Below are positions 26,863 to 36,384 of a DNA stretch of 64,000 nt, piece by piece. Position 1 is the first letter of the stretch, and the number at the start of each line of letters is the position of its first letter. This DNA comes from Arthrobacter methylotrophus. GTDB lineage: Bacteria; Actinomycetota; Actinomycetes; Actinomycetales; Micrococcaceae. The translations under genes and the position numbers were made by a program. The stretch covers positions 434,001 to 498,000 of the forward strand of contig NZ_BAABED010000001.1 of the NCBI RefSeq assembly GCF_039539965.1, in the 5' to 3' direction. A model generated the notes under the pieces. The model was given only the letters and a program-made list of their open reading frames with translations. It had not been told where the DNA came from and did no database searches.

Positions 26863-28210
26863 AGTCCGTCCTCGGACGGACAGGCCGAGGTTATTTTCAA
26901 ATTCCAAAATGGGCCGGCAGAATAAAAATCGGGCCACCCGCGAGCGTATTCGGCGAGCTGCCCGCTTCATATCCTTGGATCTAGCGCTTCAAGCTATCGC
27001 GTTCCTTGTGGGGGTAGCAGTAATTCGGGGGCTACCCAAGGAAAATTACGGCCAATATGCGGTGTACGTCGGGATTCTCTTTGCTTCAATCCTTATTTCT
27101 GAGTCGGGTCTATCAAATGTGATGCTAGGTTACGCCAGCCAGCACCCAGGCGATTCCACGCGCACGAGTGACTTGAGGAAGTCCGGTCTATATGTTCGGA
27201 GGAAAATCGGGCTCGTTTCCACCTCTACAGGTGGCGTGGTTCTAGTTTGGCTGCTGACACTTAATAGACTCGGCGTACCGGAGACACTAGCCGCGCTCTT
27301 GGCATATCTTCTGTCGATGCAGGCAGTGTTCGTGCGTTCCAATTCGCAAGTCTTCCTTCGTTTAGAAGGGCGTGCCAACTCCTCTCAGAAAAACCTCCTT
27401 ATTGCAGCAGGTTTCCGTTTAATTTTGATCGCACTCGTCATGCTGACGATGCCGATTCAAATGAGATTCACGGCAATAGTACTACTAACGGCTGCAACTT
27501 ACTGGATCGAAGCCTGGCTCATGACGCGAAGTCTGAGGTCGCAGAACGTCGTCGTCGGTTTGCGAAGCAAGCTGCATGTCCGACGGCTAAGTCGGGCGGC
27601 GAGACGCCTGGCCCCAATGAATTTCGCCATTGTCGGACGGGAGCAAGCATTCCTGATGGTCATGTCCTTGGCAGGATCTACTGTCGTCCTTGGCGAGATC
27701 TCGGCTATGACCCGATTTGCCGTTGCGTTCACCGTCGTAAATTCTTTCGTGCTAAATCTCATTTTACCTAGATTGGCGAGAATGAACGCATCAAGAGCAA
27801 TCAGGGCCATTCCCATCTATTCGGCAGTATATTTGGCGTTAGCCGTCATGAGCGTAGTTTGCGTCAGTCTATTCTCGCCGATTCTGCTGTGGGTGCTGGG
27901 GGATTCATATAAAGGACTCAATCTGGAGTTGACTGTAGTAATGGGTGGATCTGCCGTTTTAAGCTTTTGCAGCGGACTGGGCATGATGGGTCAAAGCCGG
28001 CGATGGCTTTCTGGTTCCTGGTTTTTAGTAGCCAGTTCCGCCATTTGGGTCGTCAGCGGTCCCTTGCTCTTTGATTTAAGGACGACAATGGGTGGAGCCC
28101 TTTATTTGGCCACCCAATGCCTTCCTGCCTTGATGGCTGAAGTTCTTAGGTTTGCAGCTGGAGCTCGAGAAGTCCGCAGAAGCACTCGGATGGAGCATGA
28201 ACGCTCATGA
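26855..28210 (+). CDS. wzx: polysaccharide flippase (Wzx-like)
   Basis: A 451-residue polytopic membrane protein with about 12 hydrophobic segments and a basic N-terminus (RERIRRAARF before the first helix). The layout matches MATE/Wzx exporters that flip lipid-linked repeat units. It overlaps the acetyltransferase by 8 bases and the next gene by 4 (ATGA). Sequence conservation in this family is low, so the call rests on topology and neighbours. Confidence 0.78.
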   Translation: MYEVRPRTDRPRLFSNSKMGRQNKNRATRERIRRAARFISLDLALQAIAFLVGVAVIRGLPKENYGQYAVYVGILFASILISESGLSNVMLGYASQHPGDSTRTSDLRKSGLYVRRKIGLVSTSTGGVVLVWLLTLNRLGVPETLAALLAYLLSMQAVFVRSNSQVFLRLEGRANSSQKNLLIAAGFRLILIALVMLTMPIQMRFTAIVLLTAATYWIEAWLMTRSLRSQNVVVGLRSKLHVRRLSRAARRLAPMNFAIVGREQAFLMVMSLAGSTVVLGEISAMTRFAVAFTVVNSFVLNLILPRLARMNASRAIRAIPIYSAVYLALAVMSVVCVSLFSPILLWVLGDSYKGLNLELTVVMGGSAVLSFCSGLGMMGQSRRWLSGSWFLVASSAIWVVSGPLLFDLRTTMGGALYLATQCLPALMAEVLRFAAGAREVRRSTRMEHERS

Positions 28211-29508
28211 CTCCATACGAACTATCAAAGTCAGTATCCCCGACCCGTGTAAGAATATTTGGACAGCTTACGACGTCCTCGTTTCTCAGAGTCGTTACCC
28301 TCCTGTATGTCCATCTTTGGATCTTGGAAGGACTGTTGAGAAAACTTGTTCCTGCGGCGAATTATTTTTTGTATTTTAGCAGGGACGCTCTCGCCTTAGT
28401 GGCCATTGTAGCTTTTGTTCTCCGAAATGGCACGGATAGAAAGCACGGCCCCAAAATACTGTTTGTGCTGGCCCTGGTTCTTTGGACTTGCGTGGCGGCA
28501 CTGCCCGGTACGGATTCCTTATCCGTTTGGGTGGTTGGAATACGAAGCTATGTCGCCCCTGTTCTGTTCATAGGGCTTTGTTCCCTATTGCCGGAGGCTC
28601 GTCAGCTGCGACGAATTCGATCTACCATCGCGATGTATCTTCCAGTCCAAGCCGTCGTGGTTATTGCACAAGTCACATCGCCCGCGGATAGTGTTTGGAA
28701 TCGTCAAATTTCGGGTGAAGAAGCTCATTTTCTAAATGAAGGCATCGCTCGGGCTTCTGGAACTTTTAGTGCACCAGCCGGTTTGTTTGGTTTCTTCTTA
28801 GTTGCGGTCGCCCTTTGTTTGGGATTGCTGCTCGGTGGCGAAAGTAGGGATCGATGGACTTCTTTGCTTGGGATATTCTCCGCAGTGGTGATCGTCACAC
28901 TCGCCGGGTCGCGGGGAATATTGACGCTCCTTCTAATCCTTGTCTTAAGCATTTTCTTTTGGCTGTTGACAAACGCGACTTTTTCGCGTTTCATTTTAGT
29001 AATTTTAATAATGGTCGGGTCGGTATTATTGTTCATATCGATCGTATTGGCACTTCCGCAGGTTGTCGATGCGTTTAACGGCAGACTCCAGGATGCATCA
29101 CAGAATGAGGACACTCTTGGACGTCTCATTTTTACCGCTTTTGGATTCTTAGGTGGGCTTGGATCCTTTTTTGGCGCTGGCGCTGGACATAATAGTCAAG
29201 CCGGTATCGCGGTTGGTGCCGCTGGTCCTTGGATTGAGAATGAAACCATTGGTTGGGTGACGGAGTTGGGTGTCTTTGGCCTACTTTTAGCTTTCCTCCG
29301 ACTCATTGTTGCTGCACGGATGCTCCTGGTCTCCTTCCTCCAGTCTTCCAAAACGTCGGCAGTCAGGTTTATGTTCGGTATCGCTATTGTTCTTATCCTT
29401 GTTCAGGGAACAATTACCCAGAATCCTTCTTCTCAGGGTGCGTTTTCGATTTTAGTGGCATTATACATTTTTGGACGTGACAGCGACGATCGATCATTTG
29501 AACGCTAA
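28207..29508 (+). CDS. wzy: O-antigen/EPS polymerase-like membrane protein (Wzy)
   Basis: A 433-residue protein with about 10-12 transmembrane segments and a large loop after the middle helices carrying GRLIFTAFGFLGGLGSFFGAGAGHNSQ. This resembles the periplasmic loop of Wzy/WaaL proteins (PF04932 type). It is translationally coupled to the flippase. As usual for Wzy, only topology and position identify it. DNA here is visibly A+T-rich. Confidence 0.72.
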   Translation: MTPYELSKSVSPTRVRIFGQLTTSSFLRVVTLLYVHLWILEGLLRKLVPAANYFLYFSRDALALVAIVAFVLRNGTDRKHGPKILFVLALVLWTCVAALPGTDSLSVWVVGIRSYVAPVLFIGLCSLLPEARQLRRIRSTIAMYLPVQAVVVIAQVTSPADSVWNRQISGEEAHFLNEGIARASGTFSAPAGLFGFFLVAVALCLGLLLGGESRDRWTSLLGIFSAVVIVTLAGSRGILTLLLILVLSIFFWLLTNATFSRFILVILIMVGSVLLFISIVLALPQVVDAFNGRLQDASQNEDTLGRLIFTAFGFLGGLGSFFGAGAGHNSQAGIAVGAAGPWIENETIGWVTELGVFGLLLAFLRLIVAARMLLVSFLQSSKTSAVRFMFGIAIVLILVQGTITQNPSSQGAFSILVALYIFGRDSDDRSFER

Positions 29509-29559
29509 GTCTGTGGGTGCCGCTATTATCAAGGTGTTTTTGGTTAGATTAGGAGCGAA

Positions 29560-30681
29560 ATGTCGATACTACGTGTGGTAAATATTGGCAGTCGAAGCGG
29601 TGCCTATGGTGGCCCATTTGACACCGCCGTTCGCCAGGTGCGACTCGCACTAGACTGTGGCCTCTCAATTCGGCTTTGGTATGGTTGTTTGCCGAACGAT
29701 GCGCCGTCGATTGATGAGCTGCCGGAAGGAACTACTATGAATGCCCAGGTGCGGCGGTGGGTTCCGCGACTTGGGTTTACTTCGGCGTTCTCTTTCGACG
29801 CAATGAAATCTCTTGTTCGTGCGATAAGAAATGTAGATACCGTCCACGTCAGTTATTCGCGTGAGATCCTGCCCATTTTGGCTGCTGTGTCGGCGCTGAT
29901 GTTACGCAAAAGATTGATTGTTCAACCCCATGGAATGCTCACAAGCCGATCTTCTTTGCTCCACAGAATTGCGGACATCGTTGTGAAGCGCCTGTTTCGG
30001 GCATCCGATGTCGTCCTGGCGCTAACCGACATTGAGCGGCAAGATCTTGAGGGCTGGCTAGGGAAAGCCTCGCCTATATCGTGGGTTGTGTTGGGAAACC
30101 CAGTGGGCCGACTGCGAGGAGTACAAGCCGTCGTCCGACCGGCTCCCCGCAAGGACGAAGCTCTCTGGGTCGCCCGTCTGCATCCGCGCAAACGCGTCGG
30201 TGACTTTGTTTCTGCGGCCGCCATCAGCATCGGGAAGGGGGCAGAGACGCAGTATGCGATAGTTGGACCGGACGGTGGTCAGCGTGATGATGTTATTCAG
30301 GCGTGTAGGGCCCATCCGAATCTTGTTTACGAAGGTGCAATATCGCCGGATGACGTGGTTAGGCGTATAGACGCAAGTGGAGTATTTGTTTTAACGTCTC
30401 ACAAGGAACCATGGGGGAATGTGTTGGCGACTGCACTTAGCTTGGGAGTTCCTGTCGTTGTAACGGAATCCTGCGCTCTTTCAGCAACGATCTCGAAGTA
30501 TGGTGCCGGCCTCGTAGTTCCTGACGGGGCACCCGCTAGCATGGAATCGTCGATAGCGCATCTACTCGGCGACGATATCGCCTATAGCGCTTGTTCCGAG
30601 GCTGGCCTTAGGATGTCGAAGGAATTGTTGTCAGAAGAAGCGCAGAAGGAGAGCTTGGCTTTACTCTATCGAGAACTCTAG
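29560..30681 (+). CDS. GT4-family glycosyltransferase
   Basis: A 373-residue GT-B enzyme. The N-terminal acceptor domain shows SRSGAYGGPFDTAVRQVRLA; the C-terminal domain has ALWVARLHPRKRV, VGPDGGQ, YEGAISPDDV and the E-x7-E-like region near SHKEPWGNVLATALSLGVPVV. AGGAG precedes ATG 29560. It probably adds one sugar of the repeat unit; donor and acceptor are unknown. Confidence 0.83.
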   Translation: MSILRVVNIGSRSGAYGGPFDTAVRQVRLALDCGLSIRLWYGCLPNDAPSIDELPEGTTMNAQVRRWVPRLGFTSAFSFDAMKSLVRAIRNVDTVHVSYSREILPILAAVSALMLRKRLIVQPHGMLTSRSSLLHRIADIVVKRLFRASDVVLALTDIERQDLEGWLGKASPISWVVLGNPVGRLRGVQAVVRPAPRKDEALWVARLHPRKRVGDFVSAAAISIGKGAETQYAIVGPDGGQRDDVIQACRAHPNLVYEGAISPDDVVRRIDASGVFVLTSHKEPWGNVLATALSLGVPVVVTESCALSATISKYGAGLVVPDGAPASMESSIAHLLGDDIAYSACSEAGLRMSKELLSEEAQKESLALLYREL

Positions 30682-30743
30682 GCGTTCTGGACTGTTTCGA
30701 TGGTTGAACTGTATTCTTGACCAACTTGGGGGGGTAAACGTCG

Positions 30744-31907
30744 TTGAAGGCGGCCTATGCAACAAATGTTGGGCACTACGATCACGTGCTCTACGCTATG
30801 AATAGCATTTTTGATGAAGTCACGCTGGTTCGAAGGCCAGAACCGACGCCTCGCCAAGTTAAGTTCTTGGAAAGTGTTCATGCGCCGAAACGCGTCCTAA
30901 CGATGCTGAATCGACGAGCGCGAGAACCGATCAAAGTTCCCCACAGTGTAAAACTACTGGGCCTCGGGGACCTAGCTCTAACGGCTGCTGTGCAATCGGG
31001 CCGCCGACTCTCACCGGACATGTTTCGGCGTGCTACCGAGTACTCAGCCAAGCGGGTAGCGAAATTTACGGCGGGTGACAACGTGCTGCATTTTCTAGAG
31101 GGTCTTGGCCATCAAGCATTGCGCCGCGGCCACTACTTCGCCTCGATTTGCGAACGTCGGGCAATGCACCATGCGGTCTTTGAAGGTGATTTTCCATCCA
31201 TTGGATCATTTCCGCACATTGCTAGGACTGATCCGATCGGGGAACTGCTGGATTTTGAGTACGAAGCGTCCACTAAGATCCTCGTCTATTCACAGGCAGC
31301 TAAGCGATCATTTCTTGAACGAGGTTTCGATGAGGATAAGCTTCTAGTCGCGCCAATTGGAGTTCCCCGCCAACTGCCGGTGACCGCGCTTCCGAGAGAT
31401 AGCTACAAGATCGCTTTTGTTGGTCGCGGCGACGTCTATAAGGGATTAGATCTAGCAGTCGCTGCGATAGGGAAGCTCGGCAGTCCGTATAAACTGCACG
31501 TCGCAGGGCCCATGCGGAACGAGGTTTTAAATTGGTTGAAATTCCAACCGCATGTAGTTTATGAAGGCCTGCTGAACAAAATTCAGCTTAGAGAGTTATA
31601 TTCGACCTCAGCTATTATGGTCCTACCATCAATTGAAGCCTTTGGGTTGGCTGTGGCCGAGGCGTATCATCATGGTCTGCACGTCCTTTGCATGCCTGAG
31701 ACGGGAATTTCCGAATATCTACCACAGGACGCATGCACTCTGGTGTCGGGGCGAGATCCTGACTACTGGGCATTTCGAATTCGGGAACTGACTCAAATGG
31801 AAGGCGACTTGATGAGCCCAGTTCCAGATGAATCAGTTCGAACTGCTGCGATCTCTTGGGCGGAAGCTACGAAACGCCTGGCGGACGCATACTCACTGTT
31901 AATGTGA
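30744..31907 (+). CDS. GT4-family glycosyltransferase
   Basis: A 387-residue glycosyltransferase with the C-terminal GT4 signature: KIAFVGRGDVYKGLDLA, YEGLLNKIQLRELYSTSAIMVLPS and E-A-F-G-L-A-V-A-E-A with the E-x7-E glutamates. The N-terminal domain has HFLEGLGHQAL and ARTDPIGELLDFEYEAS. The start is TTG 30744 behind a run of seven G residues that can serve as ribosome site. Confidence 0.82.
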   Translation: MKAAYATNVGHYDHVLYAMNSIFDEVTLVRRPEPTPRQVKFLESVHAPKRVLTMLNRRAREPIKVPHSVKLLGLGDLALTAAVQSGRRLSPDMFRRATEYSAKRVAKFTAGDNVLHFLEGLGHQALRRGHYFASICERRAMHHAVFEGDFPSIGSFPHIARTDPIGELLDFEYEASTKILVYSQAAKRSFLERGFDEDKLLVAPIGVPRQLPVTALPRDSYKIAFVGRGDVYKGLDLAVAAIGKLGSPYKLHVAGPMRNEVLNWLKFQPHVVYEGLLNKIQLRELYSTSAIMVLPSIEAFGLAVAEAYHHGLHVLCMPETGISEYLPQDACTLVSGRDPDYWAFRIRELTQMEGDLMSPVPDESVRTAAISWAEATKRLADAYSLLM

Positions 31908-31938
31908 TTTTTCACAGCTGATCCTAGTTGGAGGCCCG

Positions 31939-33041
31939 ATGCCCGTAGCCGGAATCTGGAAGAGTTCATGGTTGCCCTATACCGAGACGTTCATTCGCGA
32001 CCAGATTCGGGCGATTCCGGATTGGGAGATCGTGAAGGTGGGTTTCTCGAATGTCGAGGGCGGTATCGACCATGCGGACTTCGCCCCATACTCGACTCGA
32101 GTGACTGACTTGGTTGTTCGGAGTGTGCTTGGAGTTCATCCGTATTTGAACGCGTACAAAAAGGTACTACAAGACGCTGGGGCAATGCTGCTACACGCAC
32201 ATTTTGGCCCGGGGGTATTGAGGCCTTGCCCTTAAGTCGGGCGGCCGGGCTTCCGCTATTGACAACGTTTCATGGGGCGGATGCCGCACTGAGCAGGTCC
32301 CGATCTCCTTGGGCGCGTTCTAGATATCCGCGCAATCTTTCGGAGCTCTTTAGACATTCCGCTAAACTCATTGCCGTTTCTTCTCACATTGCTGACGCAC
32401 TCCTCAAGAACGGTGCCCCGGCGAAGAAGATAGAAGTCCTCCACACCGGCACAAAGATCATCCCACTTCGGGATTCTGACGATCGGCAAGGCATTGTATT
32501 TGTCGGTCGCCTGATTGACATAAAAGGTCCAATGGAACTGTTACGTGCCATGAGTTTGACCGACAAGGAAATTCGTCATTCGACTCCGATTACCATCGTG
32601 GGAGATGGACCCCTGCGAGGTGCGCTTGAAACCTTTGCGCGTGATAGGCATCTAACCGTCAAATTTACTGGCAAGGTTGACTCTGGATTAATTCCCGCTT
32701 TGCTCAGGTCTCATTCCGTATTCTGCGGACCATCTCTTCCGGCTAAGGATGGGACGCGGGAAGGGTTTGGAATGGTTTTTATTGAAGCAGCTCTCCAGGA
32801 ATTGGCGTGTGTCGGATATGCCTCAGGCGGAGTGATGGAGGCCGTTGAGCACGGGACGACCGGCCTCTTGGCGCCGGAGGGTGATATTCAAACGCTCAGC
32901 GAGTACCTGGTTCGGCTAACTAGGGACGAGGAATTTTCGGCGAATCTTGGACGAAACGGTCGAGTTCGAGCAAAAGCAATGTTTAACTTAGATGTGCAGG
33001 CAGAGAATTTGGCTGCCATCTACCAAGAGGTTGCTAACTAG
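31939..33041 (+). pseudogene. GT4-family glycosyltransferase broken by a G-run frameshift
   Basis: The first frame (31939-32235) gives a normal N-terminal domain up to HAHFGPG and then ends. The second frame carries GIEALPLSRAAGLPLLTTFHGADAAL and the complete GT4 C-terminal domain (FVGRLIDIKG, GDGPLRG, EGFGMVFIEAALQELACVGY) to 33041. The shift lies at the GGGGG run 32211-32215, where a sixth G would join the halves exactly. A GGAGG site precedes ATG 31939. It is either a recent mutation, a slippery-tract variant or a sequencing error. Confidence 0.8.
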
Positions 33042-33154
33042 CTTACGGAGTCAAGTTGAAGTGCGTTGCATGAGTAAGTGATTTTCTTTAATTTTGTAAA
33101 ATGTTGACAAGTTTCTAAGAGTAACTCAATGGCTCGGTTGAGAAGGATGTATTG

Positions 33155-34177
33155 GTGAGTAGAGTTTTGTTGGTGTCGAACCGGTTTTCCCCCGATTATG
33201 GCGGAATTGAGACTATTTCACTCGCCCTTGCAGAGGGCTTCGTGGCCGCGGGCATGCAAGTTGAAGTTATGACCCATTCGGACGGCGGTCCTAACCCCTT
33301 TAGCAAGTACCAGGTAACCCGTCGTCCAGGGTTGTTGCGCACCTGGCGGTCATATGTCGAGGCCGACGTGGTATTTCATAATAATATCTGCCTTAGATTC
33401 CTCTGGCCCGCACTATTTGTGCGCAGGCCGCTAGTCTTCGCCGTGCATAATTGGTTAGTCGACGGAAGCGGCCGCATTGGTATTCGGGAAAGAATCAAGC
33501 GTCGAATCATAGGTTTCTGCAGGTCGATAACAGTCAGTCGTGCGGTTCGAGATTCTTTACCATTCGAAAGTACATTGGTTTACAACTCCTATAATTCGGA
33601 GGCATTTCATTCCAATGGCGCTGAAGAGCGTTCTCGTAATTCTATTGCCTTTGTAGGGAGGCTGGTGTCCGGAAAGGGATGCGCGGTGTTGATCGATGCC
33701 CTCGCGCAGCTTAGAAACAGAGGTCACGAATTCCAATGTTCAATTGTCGGAGATGGTCAGGAAAGAGTCGCCTTGGCGGAGGCGGTGGAATCCTATGGCC
33801 TTCAAGGCAGTGTGTTGTTCACCGGGGCGTTAACTGCTGAGGCGATCGGAGCCAAGCTTCGCGAAACGGAAGTCCTGGCGGTGCCTTCTCACTGCCGTGA
33901 GTCTTTCGGTATCGTTGCACTAGAGGGAATCGCCAGTGGATGTTTTGTAATTGCGAGTGACGATGGGGGCCTGCCTGAGGCCGTAGGAGAGTGCGGAAAG
34001 GTTGTCCCGCAGCGCGCCGCCGACCAGTTGGCTGATGCGATCGCAGCTGCGTGGCACTCCAAGTCTTGGGCCACCGATCGTTTTCGTTCTGCGCGAGCAG
34101 TTCATCTCAGAGGGTTCTCTGAGCGTTCCATGATCGATGGATATCTGGAAGTCATCTCCACTGCTTTGAAGGGTTAG
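33155..34177 (+). CDS. GT4-family glycosyltransferase
   Basis: A 340-residue GT-B enzyme with SNRFSPDYGGIETISLALAE at the N-terminus, and IAFVGRLVSGKGCAVL, IVGDGQER and CRESFGIVALEGIASGCFV (E-x7-E) in the C-terminal domain. It follows a ~110-base A+T-rich gap. GTG 33155 is seven bases after AGAAGGA; TTG 33152 would be too close. It is the last polysaccharide gene before the mobile-element island. Confidence 0.82.
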   Translation: MSRVLLVSNRFSPDYGGIETISLALAEGFVAAGMQVEVMTHSDGGPNPFSKYQVTRRPGLLRTWRSYVEADVVFHNNICLRFLWPALFVRRPLVFAVHNWLVDGSGRIGIRERIKRRIIGFCRSITVSRAVRDSLPFESTLVYNSYNSEAFHSNGAEERSRNSIAFVGRLVSGKGCAVLIDALAQLRNRGHEFQCSIVGDGQERVALAEAVESYGLQGSVLFTGALTAEAIGAKLRETEVLAVPSHCRESFGIVALEGIASGCFVIASDDGGLPEAVGECGKVVPQRAADQLADAIAAAWHSKSWATDRFRSARAVHLRGFSERSMIDGYLEVISTALKG

Positions 34178-34219
34178 ATGTCTCCCCACGGTTTCCGGGC
34201 CTGACTTGGCTCATTTTAC

Positions 34220-34262
34220 CGACTCTCCGCATTAGGCATGGTTGGTTTGTTCGAGGCTCTTC
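34220..34262 (-). mobile_element. short ISL3-like 3'-end remnant
   Basis: The segment around CTCTCCGCATTAGGCATGGTTGGT closely resembles the 3' end of the ISL3 copy at 36.24 kb. Read on the minus strand it gives Q-T-N-H-A and a stop, identical to the last residues of the ISL3 transposase. Similarity ends after ~40 bases. It marks an older ISL3-type insertion at the end of the polysaccharide locus. Confidence 0.5.
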
Positions 34263-34272
34263 ACGGTTTGTG

Positions 34273-34308
34273 GGCTTGTATCCCTTAAGTGGCTTGTATC
34301 CCTTAAGT
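34273..34308. repeat. 18-bp perfect tandem duplication
   Basis: GGCTTGTATCCCTTAAGT occurs twice back to back (34273-34290 and 34291-34308). It lies between the ISL3-like remnant and the IS110 non-coding end and may mark an insertion boundary or slippage event. The remainder of 34178-34701 has no convincing gene. Confidence 0.8.
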
Positions 34309-36210
34309 ACCCCCTGTTGAGGTGTGGTGGTCGTCGTTTACGGTGGCCTTGGGAGGGGCCGGGGTGGTGCCGGTTTTCGGCTGGGTGTCATGGCCCGTGA
34401 AAGAGATCGTTGCCCCCGGCCTGTCTTCCAAGCAGACCCGATTGAGGGAATTGGTGAAGGAGGGGAGGCGGTGCGCAGCACCGGCGTTCCTCCGTCAGCA
34501 CCGGATAACTCACAAGCGCGGGAGGCCGTATCCGAGGGCATCCTCAACAGTTGCGGGCGTGTGCGGGAGATCGCCCCAGGCGCTGGAATGGGCGCATGAC
34601 GGTTCTCCCGAGGTGGGATGCCCGCCTGGTGGCCTTGGCTGGTGGACCGGCAACGACGGGTTGTCTCATCGCACGTATTCGATGCGAGAAGGAGAACCAT
34701 CATGCAGGATCAGGATAAACCCGCCGTCCTTGTGCGGGCAGTGGCCGGTATCGACGCCGCGATCACGGCACGGCACCACATCGCATTACGCGAATTTTTC
34801 GATGACGGAACCGAGCATCTGAGCCGTTTCACGGTCGACCCGACCCTGGCAGGTCTGGAGCGCCTTTCGCAGCGGCTGGCCGCTGTTCCGGCACCGGTGA
34901 CCGCGATCGTGGAACCGACGTCCATGACCTGGCTGGCGTTGACCCTCGCGGTCGAACGTGCCGGCGGTCAGATGGAAATGATCGGGGCCCGCCATTCCTC
35001 GCGGCTGCGCGGAGCCATCATGGGCAAGAACAAATCCGACGTCATTGACTCCGAGGTGCTGACCCATGCCGGGGAAATTTTCGACCCGCCCCGCCTGGTT
35101 CTGGCAGCCCCAGGACAGCTGGCACTGCGCCGGGCCGTGGTCCGCCGGGCGGGAGCTGTCATTGACGGCAACCGGTACTGGCGGCGGCTGCTGTCCCTGG
35201 CCCGGTGGGCCTTTCCGGACGTCTGGGCCGCGTTCGCGGGATCCGAGTCAACAGCCTTGGCCGTGCTGGGGCGCTGGCCCGACCTGCGCTCCCTGGCGTC
35301 GGCGCGCGCGGCCACCCTGACGGCCGTGGTCGCCGAACACACCCGTGACGTCGCCGACACCCCCGCCCGCGCCACCGCCATCAAAACCGCAGCCCGGCAA
35401 TGGGCGGATTTCTGGGAAGGACACCTGGACCTGGACGCACTGGCGGTGGATGTCACCGAGCACCTGACGGACCTGCACGAGTCCCGGGTCCGGGTGGAGC
35501 GGTTCACCTCCCACGCCCGCCAGTGGTGGGAACGGCTTTACGGTGATGACCCGCTGATCCTGTCCCTTCCAGGTATCGGCCCGGCCACGGGTGCCTGCAT
35601 CCGCGCCTATTTCGGCGACGGCTCCGCCTTCGACAGCGCCAAGAAAGCGGCCAACTACGTCGGCATCACTCCTTCGAACTGGTCATCGGGGACCATGCAC
35701 CAGGCCCGCCGGGCCATCGACAAGGAAGGCCCCGCACCGCTGCGTCTTGCGTTCTATCAGGCCGCCAGCGTCGCCCGGACCATGGATCCCCAGCTGGCGG
35801 CGTTCTATTACCGCCTCATGACCGAACACGGACACTGCCACACCCAGGCCACCATCGCGGTGGCCAGAAAACTGGCCGAAAGGACCTGGAAGACCCTCAC
35901 CACGGGGCAGATGTATGAGCTCCGCGACCTCGAGGGGCGGCCCCTGACCAAACGGGCGGCGAAGGAACTCATCGCTTCCCGGTACACCGTGACGCCCAAG
36001 CAACGCACCCAGTCACGGTCCCACACCCTCACGGCCAAACGAGAACGCCTGACCCGATAACAACGTCCCTGCACCGTCGCTGACCAGGCGCGCCCCGCAC
36101 GCTTGCCCCTTCACCAGCCGCGTCACGGCCGCATCGACAGGCGACGTCCAGACAAACCGCACCGCGAAACAACGGTGACGGGGCACTCACCATGCCCGTC
36201 GTCCACGGCT
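34309..36210 (+). mobile_element. IS110-family insertion sequence, boundaries approximate
   Basis: An IS110-family transposase gene with a ~390-base non-coding region before it and ~150 bases after it. IS110 elements lack terminal inverted repeats, so the ends cannot be fixed from sequence alone. In the IS110 group the long upstream non-coding end encodes the bridge RNA that specifies target and donor; here that would fall within about 34310-34700. Confidence 0.6.
34702..36060 (+). CDS. IS110-family transposase (DEDD recombinase)
   Basis: A 452-residue transposase. The N-terminal RuvC-like DEDD domain shows GIDAA, AIVEPTSMTW and GKNKSDVIDSEVL. The C-terminal Transposase_20 domain shows LPGIGPATGACIRAYFGD, AANYVGITPSNWSSGT (with the family's active Ser region) and a basic tail. 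It appears full length. An AGAAGGAG site precedes ATG 34702; an upstream in-frame ATG at 34618 lies inside the non-coding end. Confidence 0.92.
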   Translation: MQDQDKPAVLVRAVAGIDAAITARHHIALREFFDDGTEHLSRFTVDPTLAGLERLSQRLAAVPAPVTAIVEPTSMTWLALTLAVERAGGQMEMIGARHSSRLRGAIMGKNKSDVIDSEVLTHAGEIFDPPRLVLAAPGQLALRRAVVRRAGAVIDGNRYWRRLLSLARWAFPDVWAAFAGSESTALAVLGRWPDLRSLASARAATLTAVVAEHTRDVADTPARATAIKTAARQWADFWEGHLDLDALAVDVTEHLTDLHESRVRVERFTSHARQWWERLYGDDPLILSLPGIGPATGACIRAYFGDGSAFDSAKKAANYVGITPSNWSSGTMHQARRAIDKEGPAPLRLAFYQAASVARTMDPQLAAFYYRLMTEHGHCHTQATIAVARKLAERTWKTLTTGQMYELRDLEGRPLTKRAAKELIASRYTVTPKQRTQSRSHTLTAKRERLTR

Positions 36211-36248
36211 AAAAAACGCTTGACAAGCGTTAGGGAATCTCTTCGCAT

Positions 36249-36383
36249 TTAGGCATGGTTGGTCTGTTTGATCCGGTAGGGGCGGTGGCCGCCGGCGGCG
36301 AGTAGGCATCTGAGTCTGTAGTTGGTGAAGTTGCGGAAGCCGCGGGCTATTCTGGGGGTGGTTTCGATGACGCCGTTGATCGC
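36249..36383 (-). pseudogene. ISL3-family transposase, C-terminal part (rejoins 45873-46512)
   Basis: On the minus strand this encodes the last ~44 residues of an ISL3 transposase: N-G-V-I-E-T-T-P-R-I-A-R-G-F-R-N-F-T-N-Y, then RLRCLLAAGG and a final QTNHA stop. It begins in mid-codon exactly where the 45.9-kb part ends after G-P-T-E-A-I, so the two were one gene before the RIT-1 insertion. The sequence GATCGCTT is present at both junctions. Confidence 0.85.
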
Positions 36384-36384
36384 T

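Noticed and set aside
34322..34822. ORFs in the non-coding end of IS110
   Set aside because: Low-complexity, no ribosome site with a proper start, and they overlap the expected bridge-RNA region.
36249..36383. Calling the ISL3 C-terminal piece an independent small gene
   Set aside because: It has no start codon and continues exactly the truncated ISL3 frame at 45.87 kb.
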